Part shown: positions 23,231 to 34,638 of the stretch, in pieces
How positions within the stretch are numbered: position 1 is the first letter of the stretch
Layout: every line of letters begins with the position of its first letter
Assembly: GCA_039654915.1 (NCBI GenBank)
Contig: CM077595.1
Coordinates: 82,687,501-82,751,500 of the forward strand
Reading direction: 5' to 3'
Source: Aquilaria yunnanensis
Taxonomy: Eukaryota; Streptophyta; Magnoliopsida; Malvales; Thymelaeaceae
Length of the DNA: 64,000 nt
Notes under the pieces: generated by a model
Database searches by the model: none
The model's input: the letters and a program-made list of their open reading frames with translations, nothing else
What the model was told of the DNA's origin: nothing
Translations under genes and position numbers: made by a program

Positions 23231-24643
23231 AAATATTACAAATAATATAAGCCAGCGAAAATAATAACTTAAGTTAAAAGAATTAATTTTGGTCAACAAT
23301 ACACACTTCCCATAAGAGAGAGATGTAGAAATAGAGCCAAATATACAAAATTACTTAGAAGGGCTCGTTGATAAAATTCTCTTATATTTTTCTAAAGCCT
23401 AAGACTACTATTATACTTCCTCCATCCAACATTATTAGCAATATTTCTGTTTGACACGTAAACCAATGCAAGCTGTTGTTTGCCTCTTTTTTTTCCATCT
23501 TTGCCCTTCCTCTATTCCTTTTTCCACTTCAAACTGTCAATCTTCGCCATAGCCTCGCCTCCTCGCCGAACAAAATAAATCCGCCATAAGATCACCTAAA
23601 CACGACAAGAAAAATCAAATAACCATTGAAACAAACAAATCAAGAGGGAGCAAGTATGCCACTCTAAGCTGCCAATAGGCCTCACTGCCGCAATCAAGCC
23701 ATTGACTTTCCAACGTGATCAAACGACGATCGAAAAAGCTGGGAATAAAACTCATCGCCTTGGCCTTCGATCGCCCACTATCTCTCCAACCACAATGACC
23801 TCCACCTCGATCGCGCTCCATCTCTCCAACCACGATGATCTCCGAGCCTCATTGCCTTCGATTCCATCTTCAATTTTGTTCAGCCTTTAATTCCATCTTC
23901 AACACCTCTGATACCATCTTCGATTCTGTCTCAGCCTTCGATTTCATCTTCTACCTCTGTCACTGCCTTTAATCCTGCCTTCGACCTTTGTCTCAGCTTT
24001 CAATTTCATCTTTGGCATCCATCTCAGCTTTCAATTCCATCTTTGGTCTCAGTAGCAACGTCGATGGTAACCCAATCGAGTGCGAATGGTAGGGAGAAGG
24101 TTGCTTGACGGCAGTGGCGGTGATGCAGGGTGAGGGCCGGAGCCGGTGGATGAGAATGTGGTGATAAGGCAAGTGGGGAAGAGGAAGTTCAGGTCGGTGA
24201 AGTTTGCAGGGGTGGCGACGGAGGCTGTGGTGCAGCGAAAGGTTGAGAAGTTGAGGCTGACAATTGATGGAATCCTCTATTGATAGCTGCGTACGTGTAA
24301 TAATAAGGGCATAATTGTCATTTTATTTGATAAACTTAAACAAAAAAAAAATATAACAAAAAATTTGGGACAATTCAAAAAAAAATACAGTACAAAGAAT
24401 ATGAGATAAAGATAATATGTATTTCTTGGACTTAAGGAAAGCCAAAGCCCCCGCTGGCCTTTCCCTTCCCTAATTATGCCCTTGCTATACAAAATTTTAA
24501 AATAAATTTTCATAGAAATCTAATTCTATAGTTGTAACACTACACATAATCCTTATAGTCACGTAGTACTAAATAGAATTATATATTTGCACGAATAATT
24601 CATGGTCCGCCGTCCATACTCCATATGTCAGCTCCTCCATCGC
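23231..24643. other. Intergenic; GC-richer block with CATCTTC-type repeats
   Basis: 23500-24290 is richer in G+C than its flanks. It holds imperfect repeats of words such as TCGATTCCATCTTC (23860-24040). Overlapping reading frames here look fortuitous. A Stowaway-like TACTTCCTCCATCC at about 23415 may be one end of an element. No gene supported. Confidence 0.45.
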
Positions 24644-24652
24644 CTATATATT
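24644..24652 (+). promoter_or_regulatory. Candidate TATA box of the lipase gene
   Basis: CTATATATT lies about 145 bp upstream of the ATG, with a C/T-rich stretch downstream where transcription could start (about 24675-24685). Inferred from position only. Confidence 0.45.
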
Positions 24653-24687
24653 CTCGCGATTTCCTATTCCTCACTATCCTCAGCCTC

Positions 24688-24741
24688 ATGACAAAAATAA
24701 CGACCCACGCGGCAAACAGAAACAGCTTCCCTGTAACCTAG
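24688..24741 (+). CDS. Upstream ORF in the lipase leader (17 codons)
   Basis: ATG at 24688 followed by 16 codons and TAG at 24739-24741, ending 51 bp before the main ATG. If transcription starts at the TATA box above, this short frame would be in the 5' leader and could dampen translation of the lipase. No evidence that it is translated. Confidence 0.3.
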   Translation: MTKITTHAANRNSFPVT

Positions 24742-24792
24742 CTAGCAGCACCTTAATTAATTACCTCCCCAGCTCAGGCCCGGAATAAGATC

Positions 24793-26085
24793 ATGATGAC
24801 GCTCGCCGCCGGCACTGCCTTTTCCCTCAAAACTGCTTGCACTTCCAGACGCACCTGCCGTATCTCGGCCGCCGACACTTTCGACCCACTAACCATCACT
24901 ACCAACAGCAACCCCCACTTGTCTTGGGTCTCTTTAAAATATCGGGCTAGAACTACTTTATCGAACTCGATTTCGATAAAGATAGGCGAGAAATGGGAGG
25001 AATACCAGGGCGTCAACAACTGGGAGGGCTTGCTTGATCCACTTGACGATATGCTCCGTGATGAGATTCTTCGTTACGGCAAGTTCGTCGAGGCCTCCTA
25101 CCGCTCCTTCGACTTCGACCCATCGTCTCCTACCTATGCTAAGTGCAAGTTCCCCAAGGAATCTCTTTTAGAACGTTCCGGCGTTGCCAACTCCGGCTAT
25201 CGTCTGACCAAGAATCTGCAAGTAACTTCTGGCATTGAGCTGCCGGGTTGGGTCGACAGGGCTCCCAGTTGGGTGACGACTCAGTCCAGCTGGATCGGCT
25301 ACATGGCGGTGTGTCAAGATAAGGATGAGATCGCCAGACTCGGCCGGCGTGACGTTGTGATTGCGCTCAGGGGTACAGCCACTTGCATGGAGTGGCTTGA
25401 GAATTTGAGGGCAACCCTGTCTCCTTGGCCGGCGGACGAAGGCGGAGCTATGGTGGAGAAGGGGTTTTTGAGCCTCTTCACCTCCGGCACTGCTTCGCTA
25501 CCCAGCCTCCAGACCATGATACGGGAGGAGATGGCCAAACTGCTAGAAATGTACAGCGGAGAACGCCTCAGTGTGACCGTCACCGGCCACAGCCTCGGGG
25601 CTGCGCTGGCGACCCTCGCGGCGTACGATATAAACTCTACGTTCGAGCACGCGCCTATGGTGACTGTAGTCTCGTTCGGAGGGCCACGTGTGGGGAACAG
25701 AGAGTTCAGGTGCCAGCTGGAGAAAAGCGGGGCCCGCGTCTTGCGGATAGTGAACTCGGACGACATCATCACGAAGGTCCCGGGATTCGTCATCGACCGG
25801 AACGAGGCGGCGGCGCCTGAAGGGCTGCCATGCTGGGTGAAGCGGCGAGTGGAAGGCACGCGGTGGGTTTACGCGGATGTGGGTAAAGAGCTGCGACTAA
25901 GCAGCAAAGAGTCCCCGTATCTTAACAGAAAGGACATAGCCACGTGTCATGATCTGAGCACATATTTGCACCTCGTAGATGGATTCGTCAGCTCCACATG
26001 CCCTTTTAGGGAAACCGTGAGGATGGTTGGGTCGGCGGGGAAAACTGGGAAGAGAAGATGGCTACAATACTTAAGTAATAATTAG
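24793..26085 (+). CDS. Class I phospholipase A1, plastid-targeted (PLA1-Ibeta2 / DAD1-like lipase type)
   Basis: A 430-residue, intronless lipase class 3 protein. The N-terminus (about 1-60) is rich in Ser/Thr with spaced Arg and few acidic residues, as in a chloroplast transit peptide. Family blocks follow in order: NNWEGLLDPLDDMLRDEI (75-92), SSWIGYMAVC (165-174), RLGRRDVVIALRGTATCMEW (182-201), then the GHSLG nucleophile elbow at 265-269 with Ser267. An Asp in NSDD (321-324) and a His in CHDLSTYLH (386 or 393) would complete the triad. Relatives hydrolyse the sn-1 acyl chain of plastid glycerolipids and can feed jasmonate synthesis. The ATG at 24793 is followed by another at 24796; both give the same protein. 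No stops or lesions; it is the only intact host gene seen. The exact subgroup is my recollection of family sequences, not a search. Confidence 0.88.
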   Translation: MMTLAAGTAFSLKTACTSRRTCRISAADTFDPLTITTNSNPHLSWVSLKYRARTTLSNSISIKIGEKWEEYQGVNNWEGLLDPLDDMLRDEILRYGKFVEASYRSFDFDPSSPTYAKCKFPKESLLERSGVANSGYRLTKNLQVTSGIELPGWVDRAPSWVTTQSSWIGYMAVCQDKDEIARLGRRDVVIALRGTATCMEWLENLRATLSPWPADEGGAMVEKGFLSLFTSGTASLPSLQTMIREEMAKLLEMYSGERLSVTVTGHSLGAALATLAAYDINSTFEHAPMVTVVSFGGPRVGNREFRCQLEKSGARVLRIVNSDDIITKVPGFVIDRNEAAAPEGLPCWVKRRVEGTRWVYADVGKELRLSSKESPYLNRKDIATCHDLSTYLHLVDGFVSSTCPFRETVRMVGSAGKTGKRRWLQYLSNN

Positions 26086-27643
26086 TCTTAATTTAATTAA
26101 CTAGGTTAATTATGAGTTAAGACTAACCAAACCATTTAGATTAACTAATTAAGTTGGACTATAAGCATAAATGACCTAACTCGCCCTCCAACTGACAATG
26201 TCAATACTTATACATATGGTTTGTCAGTTTTTAAGAGAACAGACCACGTCAGAAAAGTAATTAAGTCTTAGATGTTACTATTAGATTATTTAATTCAAAA
26301 TCAATCTGTAATTTTTAAGAATGATAATGTAACTTAAAAATGTGGTTTATTAATCAAAGTGAAATTAAGACACATTACTTTTGGGTATTTATCCAAAAAA
26401 GAACAGTATTTTTTCTTACTTTTATTTTCTTCTCTCTCTCCCTCTCAATTTTCAAACTATCCAATATAAAAAATGTCTTTGAGAGTATATAAACCCTCGA
26501 GACTTGTTATACAAAATTACTATTGCAGCTTTTTAATATTATAGCTTTATTTTTATATTTAGCTATGAATTAAGTATATCCATTGATTATATTTACCATT
26601 TTAGTCGTTTAGATATATTTGCTAAGGATGACAATCTAAAATTTAAACTAGCACCCTATAACTTATTTTTCCTATTTTTACGTTTGAGAAAAAAATTATT
26701 TGGTTTTCATTGACACACAGTTGTACATGTTTATACAAAGACTATATAGTTGGTCATTCTTTTTGGAAGATTGCCAAGACTCTCCTGAGATTAGGTTGAA
26801 CCTGCACTTGTTTTCCACATTTTATAAATATCTATAGTTATCACCTTAAAAAATTAACACCATTAATCACTGTTATCATAGAAAAGAAAAAAACACTTGA
26901 CTTAGCCCTCTTAAGCTTCATTCATAGAAACTTTGCCCCCGAATTAACTTAAGAAAAACAAAATCTATAAACGAAAAACAAATTCTAAAAGATTCAAGAG
27001 TCATTTAAACCTAGGGAGGAGAAAGGGACGAATCTAGGTCGAACACCTAAACAGCCACGAAACCCATTCTAATCTGTGCCGTTCAACATGAAATCTAGCA
27101 TTCATAATTGAATCTGAATCGTTCAAACAAGAAATCCAAATTGGCTTAAATGAATCCACATATAAGGATGGCAACCTGGCCCGGGGGTACCCCTACCTAC
27201 CATCTGTGCTCAAATTTTTTTTAGTACTTGCGAATTTGTGGGTATCCACAAGCAAATGAAAAATAACACCCGTGTCCATGACTCACAAGTAATCTGTACC
27301 TACAGGTAACCCACGATTTAAATTGTGTTTTTTAAACTTCATAAACAAAAAAAATGAAAAAATATATACAAAGTCATTCCCCACATATAATACAACATAA
27401 TCATAAAATACACAAAATCATAACATACAAGCAAATAAAAATATTCGATAAGAATTAGTATAAAATATTAGTTAAATGTAGGTGTTGCATCCCATTATAA
27501 TTAATAATTATGAAATTTATACTTATAGGTTTCGTGAGTAGGTGGGGCGAATTTACTGATGATGGATACCCCTTACCTGCCACATGCCTGTACCGCTAGA
27601 CAAGTGTGATTTGCTACCCATATCCACATTAGGGTATCTTGGA
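26086..27643. other. AT-rich intergenic DNA; possible degenerate hAT-type remnant
   Basis: No gene. 27166-27640 begins GGATGGCAACCTGGCCCGGG and holds several GGGTAYCC words, a style typical of worn non-autonomous hAT elements; ends and target duplication could not be fixed. Confidence 0.45.
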
Positions 27644-29037
27644 TTACATGCCCCATATCACACATGGATTAATTGTAGGAAGTCTTATGTGGATATATAG
27701 GCTAAAATTTCAAAACATAAACACCTCGCACTTACCCTTTTCACAAAGGATAGCCCATGTGGTGTAGGTAGTTATTCCATTAGTCGGTTCTAGACTTGAG
27801 TCGTTACAGATGGCATTAGAGCCAACTCGAGACCGTAACAATGTAGCACACTGGGTGTGCATATAAATCATTTACCATGATGATCCTGAACTAGAGAGGT
27901 TACTTGGCCAGGGCCAAGTAATCCGATTAAAAAGGTTACTAGTCTGAGAGACCAAGTTATCCGAGTGACCTTAACGAAGAAGTTGGGTACATAAGAGCAC
28001 TAAATTAAATACCGCGGTATACCGCTTACCGTGGATATAAGGTACACAGTACAAATGTTTTCATATTTTGTTACTTTACAGCACGGTATACCGCGGTATA
28101 CCGCGGTATACCGCAAACCGCGCAATTTTTATATATATTTTGTCAACAAACTGCGATATACCACAAATACCGTGTGGTACATATGGCAGTATTTAATTTT
28201 TCGTCCCTATTTTTTTATTTTGCATCAAAATATCATAAATATATAAAACATTAAAATAAAAATAATACACATATCATTAAATAAACATTTACTTTAAATT
28301 TTTTTTTGTTACTTTTCTTAATTAATATAAAAAATTAATGGATGGTATTATTTATATTTATAGTATATCAATAAATTAGTTTTTTTTATTATTATTTATT
28401 TTTCCACATATATAACCTTTTTTATGTTTTTGTATTAAAAAAATATCTTCTATCATATATATTTTATTTATATTTGATAAATTATGATGAGAAAAATTAG
28501 AATACATATAAAATGTGTAAAAATAGATTATTAAACAAATTATGTCATCTAAAAATAATATTTTAAGATTTATTTTTTTCAGTAACAATAACGGTATACG
28601 GCGCAGTATACTATGCGGTATACCCTAAAATTTCAGGTTGCAATATGTTTAGCGGTAACGGTATTTAACACCTTGCATAAAAGGGGAGAGTTTGTAAAGC
28701 CCCCATATCTCATATGGGAGGAATGTAGGAAGTTTTATGTGGATATATTAGTACAAGTTTTAGAACATAAGCACCTGACACTTATATTTTTTTTCAAATG
28801 ATAACCCATGTGATGTGGTAAGTGTTCCATTGATTAGTTCTGGACTTAGGTCATTACAGATGGTATCAAAACCAGATTTGGTTCAACATATGTTGTTATG
28901 TCTATCGGTATGGGATGGGGGAACTTCCTTATACTGAGAGTTCATTCCTAAGTATCTAGCACTTGTCCTTTTCAAAAGGATAGCTTATGTGATGTGGATA
29001 AGTATTCCGTTCACCGATTCCGGACATGGGGCATTAC
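27644..29037 (+). mobile_element. TRIM-like miniature LTR retrotransposon with three LTR copies
   Basis: LTR A is about 27644-27808, LTR B is 28693-28858 (166 bp, TGTAAAGCC...CATTACA) and LTR C is about 28895-29037. They share GGAAGT.TTATGTGGATATAT and GATAGCCCATGTGATGTGG-type blocks. A and B are each followed after two bases by a tRNA-Met-type primer site: TGGCATTAGAGCC at 27811-27823 and TGGTATCAAAACC at 28861-28873. A purine tract AAAAGGGGAGAG at 28679-28690 precedes LTR B. No protein is encoded. A-B is a complete element; B-C has almost no internal DNA, as in tandem copies made by recombination. Confidence 0.7.
28002..28672. mobile_element. Terminal-inverted-repeat element with GGTATACC palindromes, nested in the TRIM
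   Basis: Left end TTAAATACCGCGGTATACCGC; the right end on the other strand reads GTGTTAAATACCGTTACCGC. Several GCGGTATACCGC palindromes sit near both ends (28009-28026, 28083-28114, 28592-28625), around an AT-rich core. It lies between the primer site of LTR A and the purine tract of LTR B. No ORF, so non-autonomous; superfamily not certain (hAT possible). Confidence 0.55.
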
Positions 29038-30236
29038 ACCTTCACATCCTCTTTCCCTACTGTCCCTCACTTGCCTCTTTTCCCACTCTCACCTCTTATC
29101 TCTCTAATCTTTTATATATTCTTCTTTGCTCTCCCTCTACAACTGTTTCTTCTCCTTGCTCTCCCTCCATTGTTTCTTCTCGTTTGCCCTCTCATCTCTT
29201 TTCTATCGCTCTCCCTAGGACATCCATCGTCTCCTCCACGTCCTCTTCGGCCTTCATCGCCTCACCATTCGTGCACAGCCTCCTCATCTTCATCGTTCAC
29301 TTGCACCAAATCCGTTGGCGCCCTCGCTCTCCGTTGTCATCAGCCATTGTCCTCGCTCTCTTCATCTGTTGGCCTTTTCGCTCATCCACATCAGTCACCT
29401 GTAGGGCAAATCTCTCCTAGGTTGCTCGTTGACATCCTCCCTCTAATTATTGTGCAAATCTAAGGATTTCTGTTGCACTCAATCATTTGATTTTTGTTGT
29501 GCTCAATCTGATTTTTGTTATGTTCAATCTGATGATTTTTTATCGTTGTGCAAATATGATTTTGAAAGTTTGCAATTTTTTGACTTTGAAATCTTGTTTG
29601 ATTGTTGATCCCGTTTCGATTTCATGAATTTTGTGTCTGATTTTGAAGTTTTATTGAATTTTGTGTTTGATTTTTGAATTTTTAGTGAATATAATTTTAG
29701 TTTTTTTTTTAATTTTTAGTGAATTATAGTAAATTTTAGTAAAAATATAAATTATATAATTTCAGTAAATTATACATGTTATTATAATTTTTTTGTACTA
29801 ATATAATCATAGTAAATATAATTTTAGTGTATATAATTTTTAGTGACTATAAAATATAAAATATGTTTTTAGTAAGTATAAAATAAGATTTTTGTAATAT
29901 ATAAAACATATTTTTAGCAAATACAAAATGCAATTTTAATAAATATAAAATATAATTTTAAAATATCTTTTGTGTAAATATAAAACATATTTTTAGTGAT
30001 TATTTTTTTTATTTTTTTTAAAAATGTTTTCAATGGCCAGCCTGTTGAAAAACCATTGAACCGTTAGAAATAATTTTATGTGGTAAGGCCATTATAAATT
30101 TTCAACAGCTTATATTCCAACAGCTAGTCATTGAAAAATATTTTTTCAATGCATAATTTGCCAATGTACCGTTTTCCAACAACCTACTGTTGGAAAATCC
30201 AATAAGCCATTGGGAAAAGACATTTTTTTAGTAATG
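29038..30236 (+). mobile_element. 3' part of a non-autonomous CACTA (En/Spm) element
   Basis: The right end, read on the minus strand, is CATTACTAAAAAAATGTC, close to CACTACTAAAAAA. Inside it, 30030-30215 carries subterminal words of the TTCCAACGG / CCGTTGGAAA kind. The organisation is the same as in the complete element at 42277-44366: a C/T-rich pseudo-coding block (29040-29420), then Gly-poor AT-rich DNA, then subterminal repeats. No left TIR was found, so the 5' end is lost. Overlapping open frames at 28989-29463 are low-complexity and probably not genes. Confidence 0.55.
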
Positions 30237-30389
30237 AATCTTTTGAGACTCAATTTCATGATGATTTTTTTTAACAATATCTTCAAATTCATTGGAGAAG
30301 AAACCAGCCAGATGTAGTATCACAGACCAAGTAGAAAGATGTGATGGCAATAGCTATAATCTATGCTTGCTTGCACCAATTGATGATAA

Positions 30390-30640
30390 CTAATCTAGGA
30401 TTGAAACTCCAATCATAGAAAGATAATTGACCATGTTCAATCTATTGGTAATCGAAAGATGGGACAGCACCTGATTTTTGAGATGTACTTCATTTACTTT
30501 GAATTCCATGTTATTGAAAACTTTATCATTCCTACCTTTCCAAACCATCCATCGTGTGACCAAAGCGACGGCTTCCCAAATCCTTGCAAGTGATCTCTTT
30601 GTTTCAAATTTCATTGGAGAAGGAACCACGCATGTAGTTT
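30390..30640 (-). pseudogene. LINE (L1-type) ORF2 C-terminal fragment
   Basis: The frame contains RIWEAVALVTRWMVWKGRND and KVFNN, matching the WxxWKERNxRIF motif that ends the zinc-binding region of plant L1 reverse transcriptase proteins. Only about 80 codons remain; no RT or endonuclease domain lies nearby. Confidence 0.6.
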
Positions 30641-31473
30641 TCGCATCTACAACTCGTTATCAATTAGTTCTTTCAGTCATTTTCATTCAGACTTTTACTC
30701 CAACCAGATAAGATATGATTTTGAAGAAGGGAAAAGCTTTTAACTAGCAGGTACAGAATCCTGGACGAAAAAACACACCGCATTAAAAAAAAACACTTCC
30801 CAAAAAAATAGTAGAATTTATAAAAGATTTTTAATCTGACGAAAGATTACGTATAATTCCATATGAAATTTCAATGCCTAGATTAGAATGATTTCAAAGT
30901 TAAGGATGAAAATACGGCGAGATGACAGTGACTAAGGATGCAATTTACGCCTCAAATGATCAATGGACATATGAATCACATGGATGGATCGAGCCCAAAA
31001 TCATGCATGCTAGAAATAAATATCATGTCTAAATAATTTAGTCCAAGTAATTCCCAAACCATAGTCCGCAATAAAGGACAAAAAATGCTATATATGTATT
31101 GTATGAAACGCTACAATTTTTTTTTATTTTCCTAATTGATGATCTCCCAAATAAAAGATGCACAATTAATTTATAAGCGCACGTGCGTAATTTTATTTTT
31201 TTTTAATCTGTACCACTCACATAATTTAGGAAAAAGAAAAAAAAAAGAGATAATAAATAACTATTTATATATGTGTGTCAAGTACTTTCCAAGCAAGAAA
31301 ACTAGTATTATTTTTTAAGTCACTTATGTTAACCTAAAGCAACTCATTTCCTTTTGCCGTCTCCCCAATCCTTCTTTGCTATTTTCGGCTAGAACCGAAC
31401 CTCTTCCAGGCCTTTTATTACTTGATTAGTCTTATCCGATGCTGCCTATATCGGATTTTATGGTGGATGCAAA
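30641..31473. other. Intergenic, no gene recognised
   Basis: AT-rich; no ends or coding motifs seen. Confidence 0.6.
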
Positions 31474-34103
31474 CAGGGATGGCAATTGGGTTGGTTGGGT
31501 CATGTTTGGGTCAAGTTATTCGGGTTCGGGTTTAATTGGGTTAACATGATTTCAAGTCCAGGTCGGGTCATTTAGGTTCGGATTAATTTCAGGTTAGAAG
31601 ATTTTGGGTTCAAGTTCGGGTTGGGCCGGGTTCATTTGGGTTTGTGTCCAAAACAGGTCCTGTCATTTTCAGTCTCGGGTAATTTCATGTTGGGTTATTT
31701 GAGTTTTGGGCCAAACTCGGGTTGATCAGTCGGGTTTGTTCGGGTTACTAGACCCAAGTGTATAGTGTATAAGCTGAAATCACTTAATCAATTCAAATGT
31801 TTTCCTAAATTTTGTTAAAATTTAAATTAAATATTTTTTTTTTTTGGTGCAATTAATAGTATGTTCAATTAATAAATTCATAAAAATTTTCTTAATTATG
31901 TTCGGACAAATTTGTTACAATATCCAACTTTTGATGTGAAATTGTTATGAAATATAACTCTAGTTCACTATTATTCTATTACTATTGATGACTAAAATGT
32001 AAAATTTTAAAAAAATTTTGTGAAAATGCCAAGATTTGAAAAGTTTTAGGACCCATGTTGCAATTATTATGGGTGACTAAAATTAAAATATTCAAAATAT
32101 AGGTACTTTATTATAGTATACTTAGAAGTTTAGGGACTAATGTTGTAATTTTGACAATTGTTACCCTAATCATCAAACTTACTAAATATGGAAGTTACTT
32201 GATTTAGAACAACCCAAATATGGAATGAAACTTATTAAATATGAATATTCCAAAAACAAATAAAAGTTACTAAATATGTAAACCCCAAATATGAGAGTGA
32301 GACTTATTAAAAATGAAAGGTGATAAGGGTTAGCCGATTAGAATTATGTGTTAAAGTTTAGGATAAGAGTTATGAATAAGATTAAATGTTAAGATTTAGG
32401 GTTAGGAGTTTAGAGTTAGGATTGATGGTTTATATGGTTAAGGCTAGAGTTTAGGTTTATGGTAAAGGTTAATGTTTCAATTAAGCTTAGAGTTTGGATT
32501 TAGTGTTTAGGATTTAGGTTCAGATATATAGTTTACTGTTAGAATTAAGGGCTTATGGTTTAGGTTAAATAAATTTTTAGGGTTTTAGGTTTTAGGTTTA
32601 GGGTTTAGAGTTAAGATTTTAGGGTTAAGAGTTTAAGATTAGGATTGATGGTTTATATGGTTAAGGCTAGAATTTAGGTTTATGGTAAAGGTTAATATTT
32701 CAATTAAGTTTTACTAACATCTCATAACTGGTTATATGGATACAAAAGTATGGCTTCTCTTTTATGGTTTTTCTTTAATTTTCAATATATCATAGTTATT
32801 ACTAATTTCTTATTCTTTCTCAACCAACTCAACTAAAGAGTATGAATTGAAACATCTGAATGACATAGAAATATAATTAGATTTGTTGACCAATTCTGCT
32901 GCTTCTTCTAATTTGATGTAGAGGTCAAATTGAGTCTAGTCACTATATGGTAGTTAAGTTTTTAGTGCTTTTTAGACAATGGTTCAATTGATAACTAGGG
33001 ATAAATAATTCTATATTTTATTTTTCTATGTATTCTTGATCACAAAATTACTGAGTATGCTTTTAACTATTACTAGTACGCTCACCCATACTATTTAAAG
33101 TTGAAATTTTGCTTGTATATTGATAGGGTTATGGAAGGTGTAGGCAGTTGACGCCCTGCTAAGAAAAATAGAAGGTTATCTTATGTTGCTTCCATAAGAG
33201 CTTTTGCTTAGAGCAAGTCAGATGATACATGGGATGTTTGGATTCCTTTTGATGTTTCGGTATTTAATGTTTATCTGATAAAGATTCTTCATATCACATT
33301 TCAGCTTTGTAAAAAGTGTTGGTCCTTTCTTCTGTCCAAGAATTGGTTGACTCATGTGTTTTGTCTTGGCAAGTGGTATGTTAAAATATGATGATTTTAA
33401 TTTTTGTGCTTACATTCTATGTATGATGATTAAGATGTGTGCCACCTTTCCGTAGCCATGTCCAAAATCTAATTTCTACTTAGTTTTTACTTCCTCACAA
33501 GCTAGTATTTGTTAGATCATAGAATTTAGATTCAAATATTTTCTAAGGATAAGAATTGGTTATTTTATTTTGTGAATCAAGAAAAAGGAGCTTAGACCTT
33601 TTTCTTAAATAGATTTACTGCTACTCAATTTAAACTAATCAAAGTCTAATTTAACTGCCATATGAGGCCCGATGTGTTGGTTACATGCTTTAAAAGAATT
33701 TCTAAGTAAATCCCTAAATTATTAAATTTTATAAGATCCCTATATAAAGCATATTATTTTGTTAATTTATTCTTTAAAAACCCCTACATAAAAAATATTT
33801 TTACATTATTTTAAAGTTTCTTAAATGGTATGGTTATAATTAATGTGTAATTTAGATAAATAAGCAATATATAAAAACCTAATTTTTCACATCTCTATCA
33901 ACCATATATTTAGGTTGAGTTGGGTTAAAATCGGGTTTTGTCGGGTCTCCTCGGGTCTCGCTTCAATCGGGTTCGGGTTTATGTCAGATCGGGTACATTC
34001 AGGTTCGGGTCATTGACTTTTTTTGTCAACTTGGGTCTTGTCAATCTTGGGTTCGGATGAGTTGAGTCATCTTCTCAGATTAGGTCAAATTTTGCCAACC
34101 ATA
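31474..34103. mobile_element. hAT-like non-autonomous element, 2.6 kb
   Basis: Left end CAGGGATGGCAA and right end TTGCCAACCATA are imperfect inverted repeats (9 of 12). Flanks GATGCAAA (31466-31473) and GATACAAT (34104-34111) fit a diverged 8-bp duplication. Both ends are full of GGGTTCGGGT/GGGTCGGGTC words (31490-31750, 33900-34060), a known style of plant hAT subtermini. The centre holds degenerate TTTAGGG-type DNA (32330-32720). A short readable stretch at 33130-33410 is not recognised as any transposase. Confidence 0.6.
32416..32708 (+). repeat. Telomere-like DNA with a 223-bp direct duplication
   Basis: A 70-bp block (TTAGGATTGATGGTTTATAT...TTTCAATTAAG) occurs at 32416-32485 and again at 32639-32708 with three or so changes. 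Between them are TTTAGGG/TTAGGGTTT words (e.g. 32577-32610). Interstitial, not a chromosome end. Confidence 0.7.
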
Positions 34104-34148
34104 GATACAATCTCTTTTAAATTTTGGTATTCAAAAGTGATTTGAGTC

Positions 34149-34638
34149 TCCCACAGAGCAGATCTTCAATTGGAAGCAGGCACTGATAGATCTAGATTTT
34201 TTCTTATTTTCATCAGAATCTTGGTCCTACTAAGGTATCTCAATAATCAGCAATAGTATGAAGGCAATTGTATGGAACAACGTCAATTTTCATGTTTTTA
34301 GGTTTTATAGGTAGTCCTTTTGTTTTCATAGATAATCTTATTCAGACCTATAATACCTGGTTGGTTCTAGCTATGTTAGTATATTAGTGGCTTGTTCTAG
34401 ACTTTATTCCAGTTATTTGTGAGTTTTGTACTTCAGATTTATTTAGACTCTGAAAGTTTAGGTTGATCTGATTCTATTCATTTCATTCAGTATAATATGG
34501 ACAAGTATTTTTTTTTATGGTCAATTTTATATCCTTATTGTCCCTTAGAGTTTTATGTCATCGTTGGTTTGTAAAATCTCATTTAACTCACTCTTAATTA
34601 ATATGAAGCATCTTTTGTAAAAAAAAAAAATAGAATGA
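34149..34638 (+). mobile_element. Retroposed 3' end (LINE-type) with A-tail and target duplication
   Basis: ATTTGAGTC occurs at 34140-34148 and 34639-34647. The enclosed 490 bp ends in TTTTGT followed by a run of A (34619-34630), as in plant LINE 3' ends. No ORF; eight bases separate the A-run from the right repeat. Confidence 0.45.

Noticed and set aside
25314..25859. Minus-strand 181-codon frame and plus-strand 131-codon frame across the lipase
   Set aside because: Shadows of the GC-rich lipase coding sequence; no family features of their own.
28989..29463. Two overlapping frames of 143 and 145 codons
   Set aside because: Ser/Pro/Leu-rich products of a C/T-rich stretch in a CACTA remnant; both frames equally open, which argues against coding.
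32577..32620. Possible true telomere
   Set aside because: TTTAGGG words are few, degenerate and enclosed by an element with ends on both sides.
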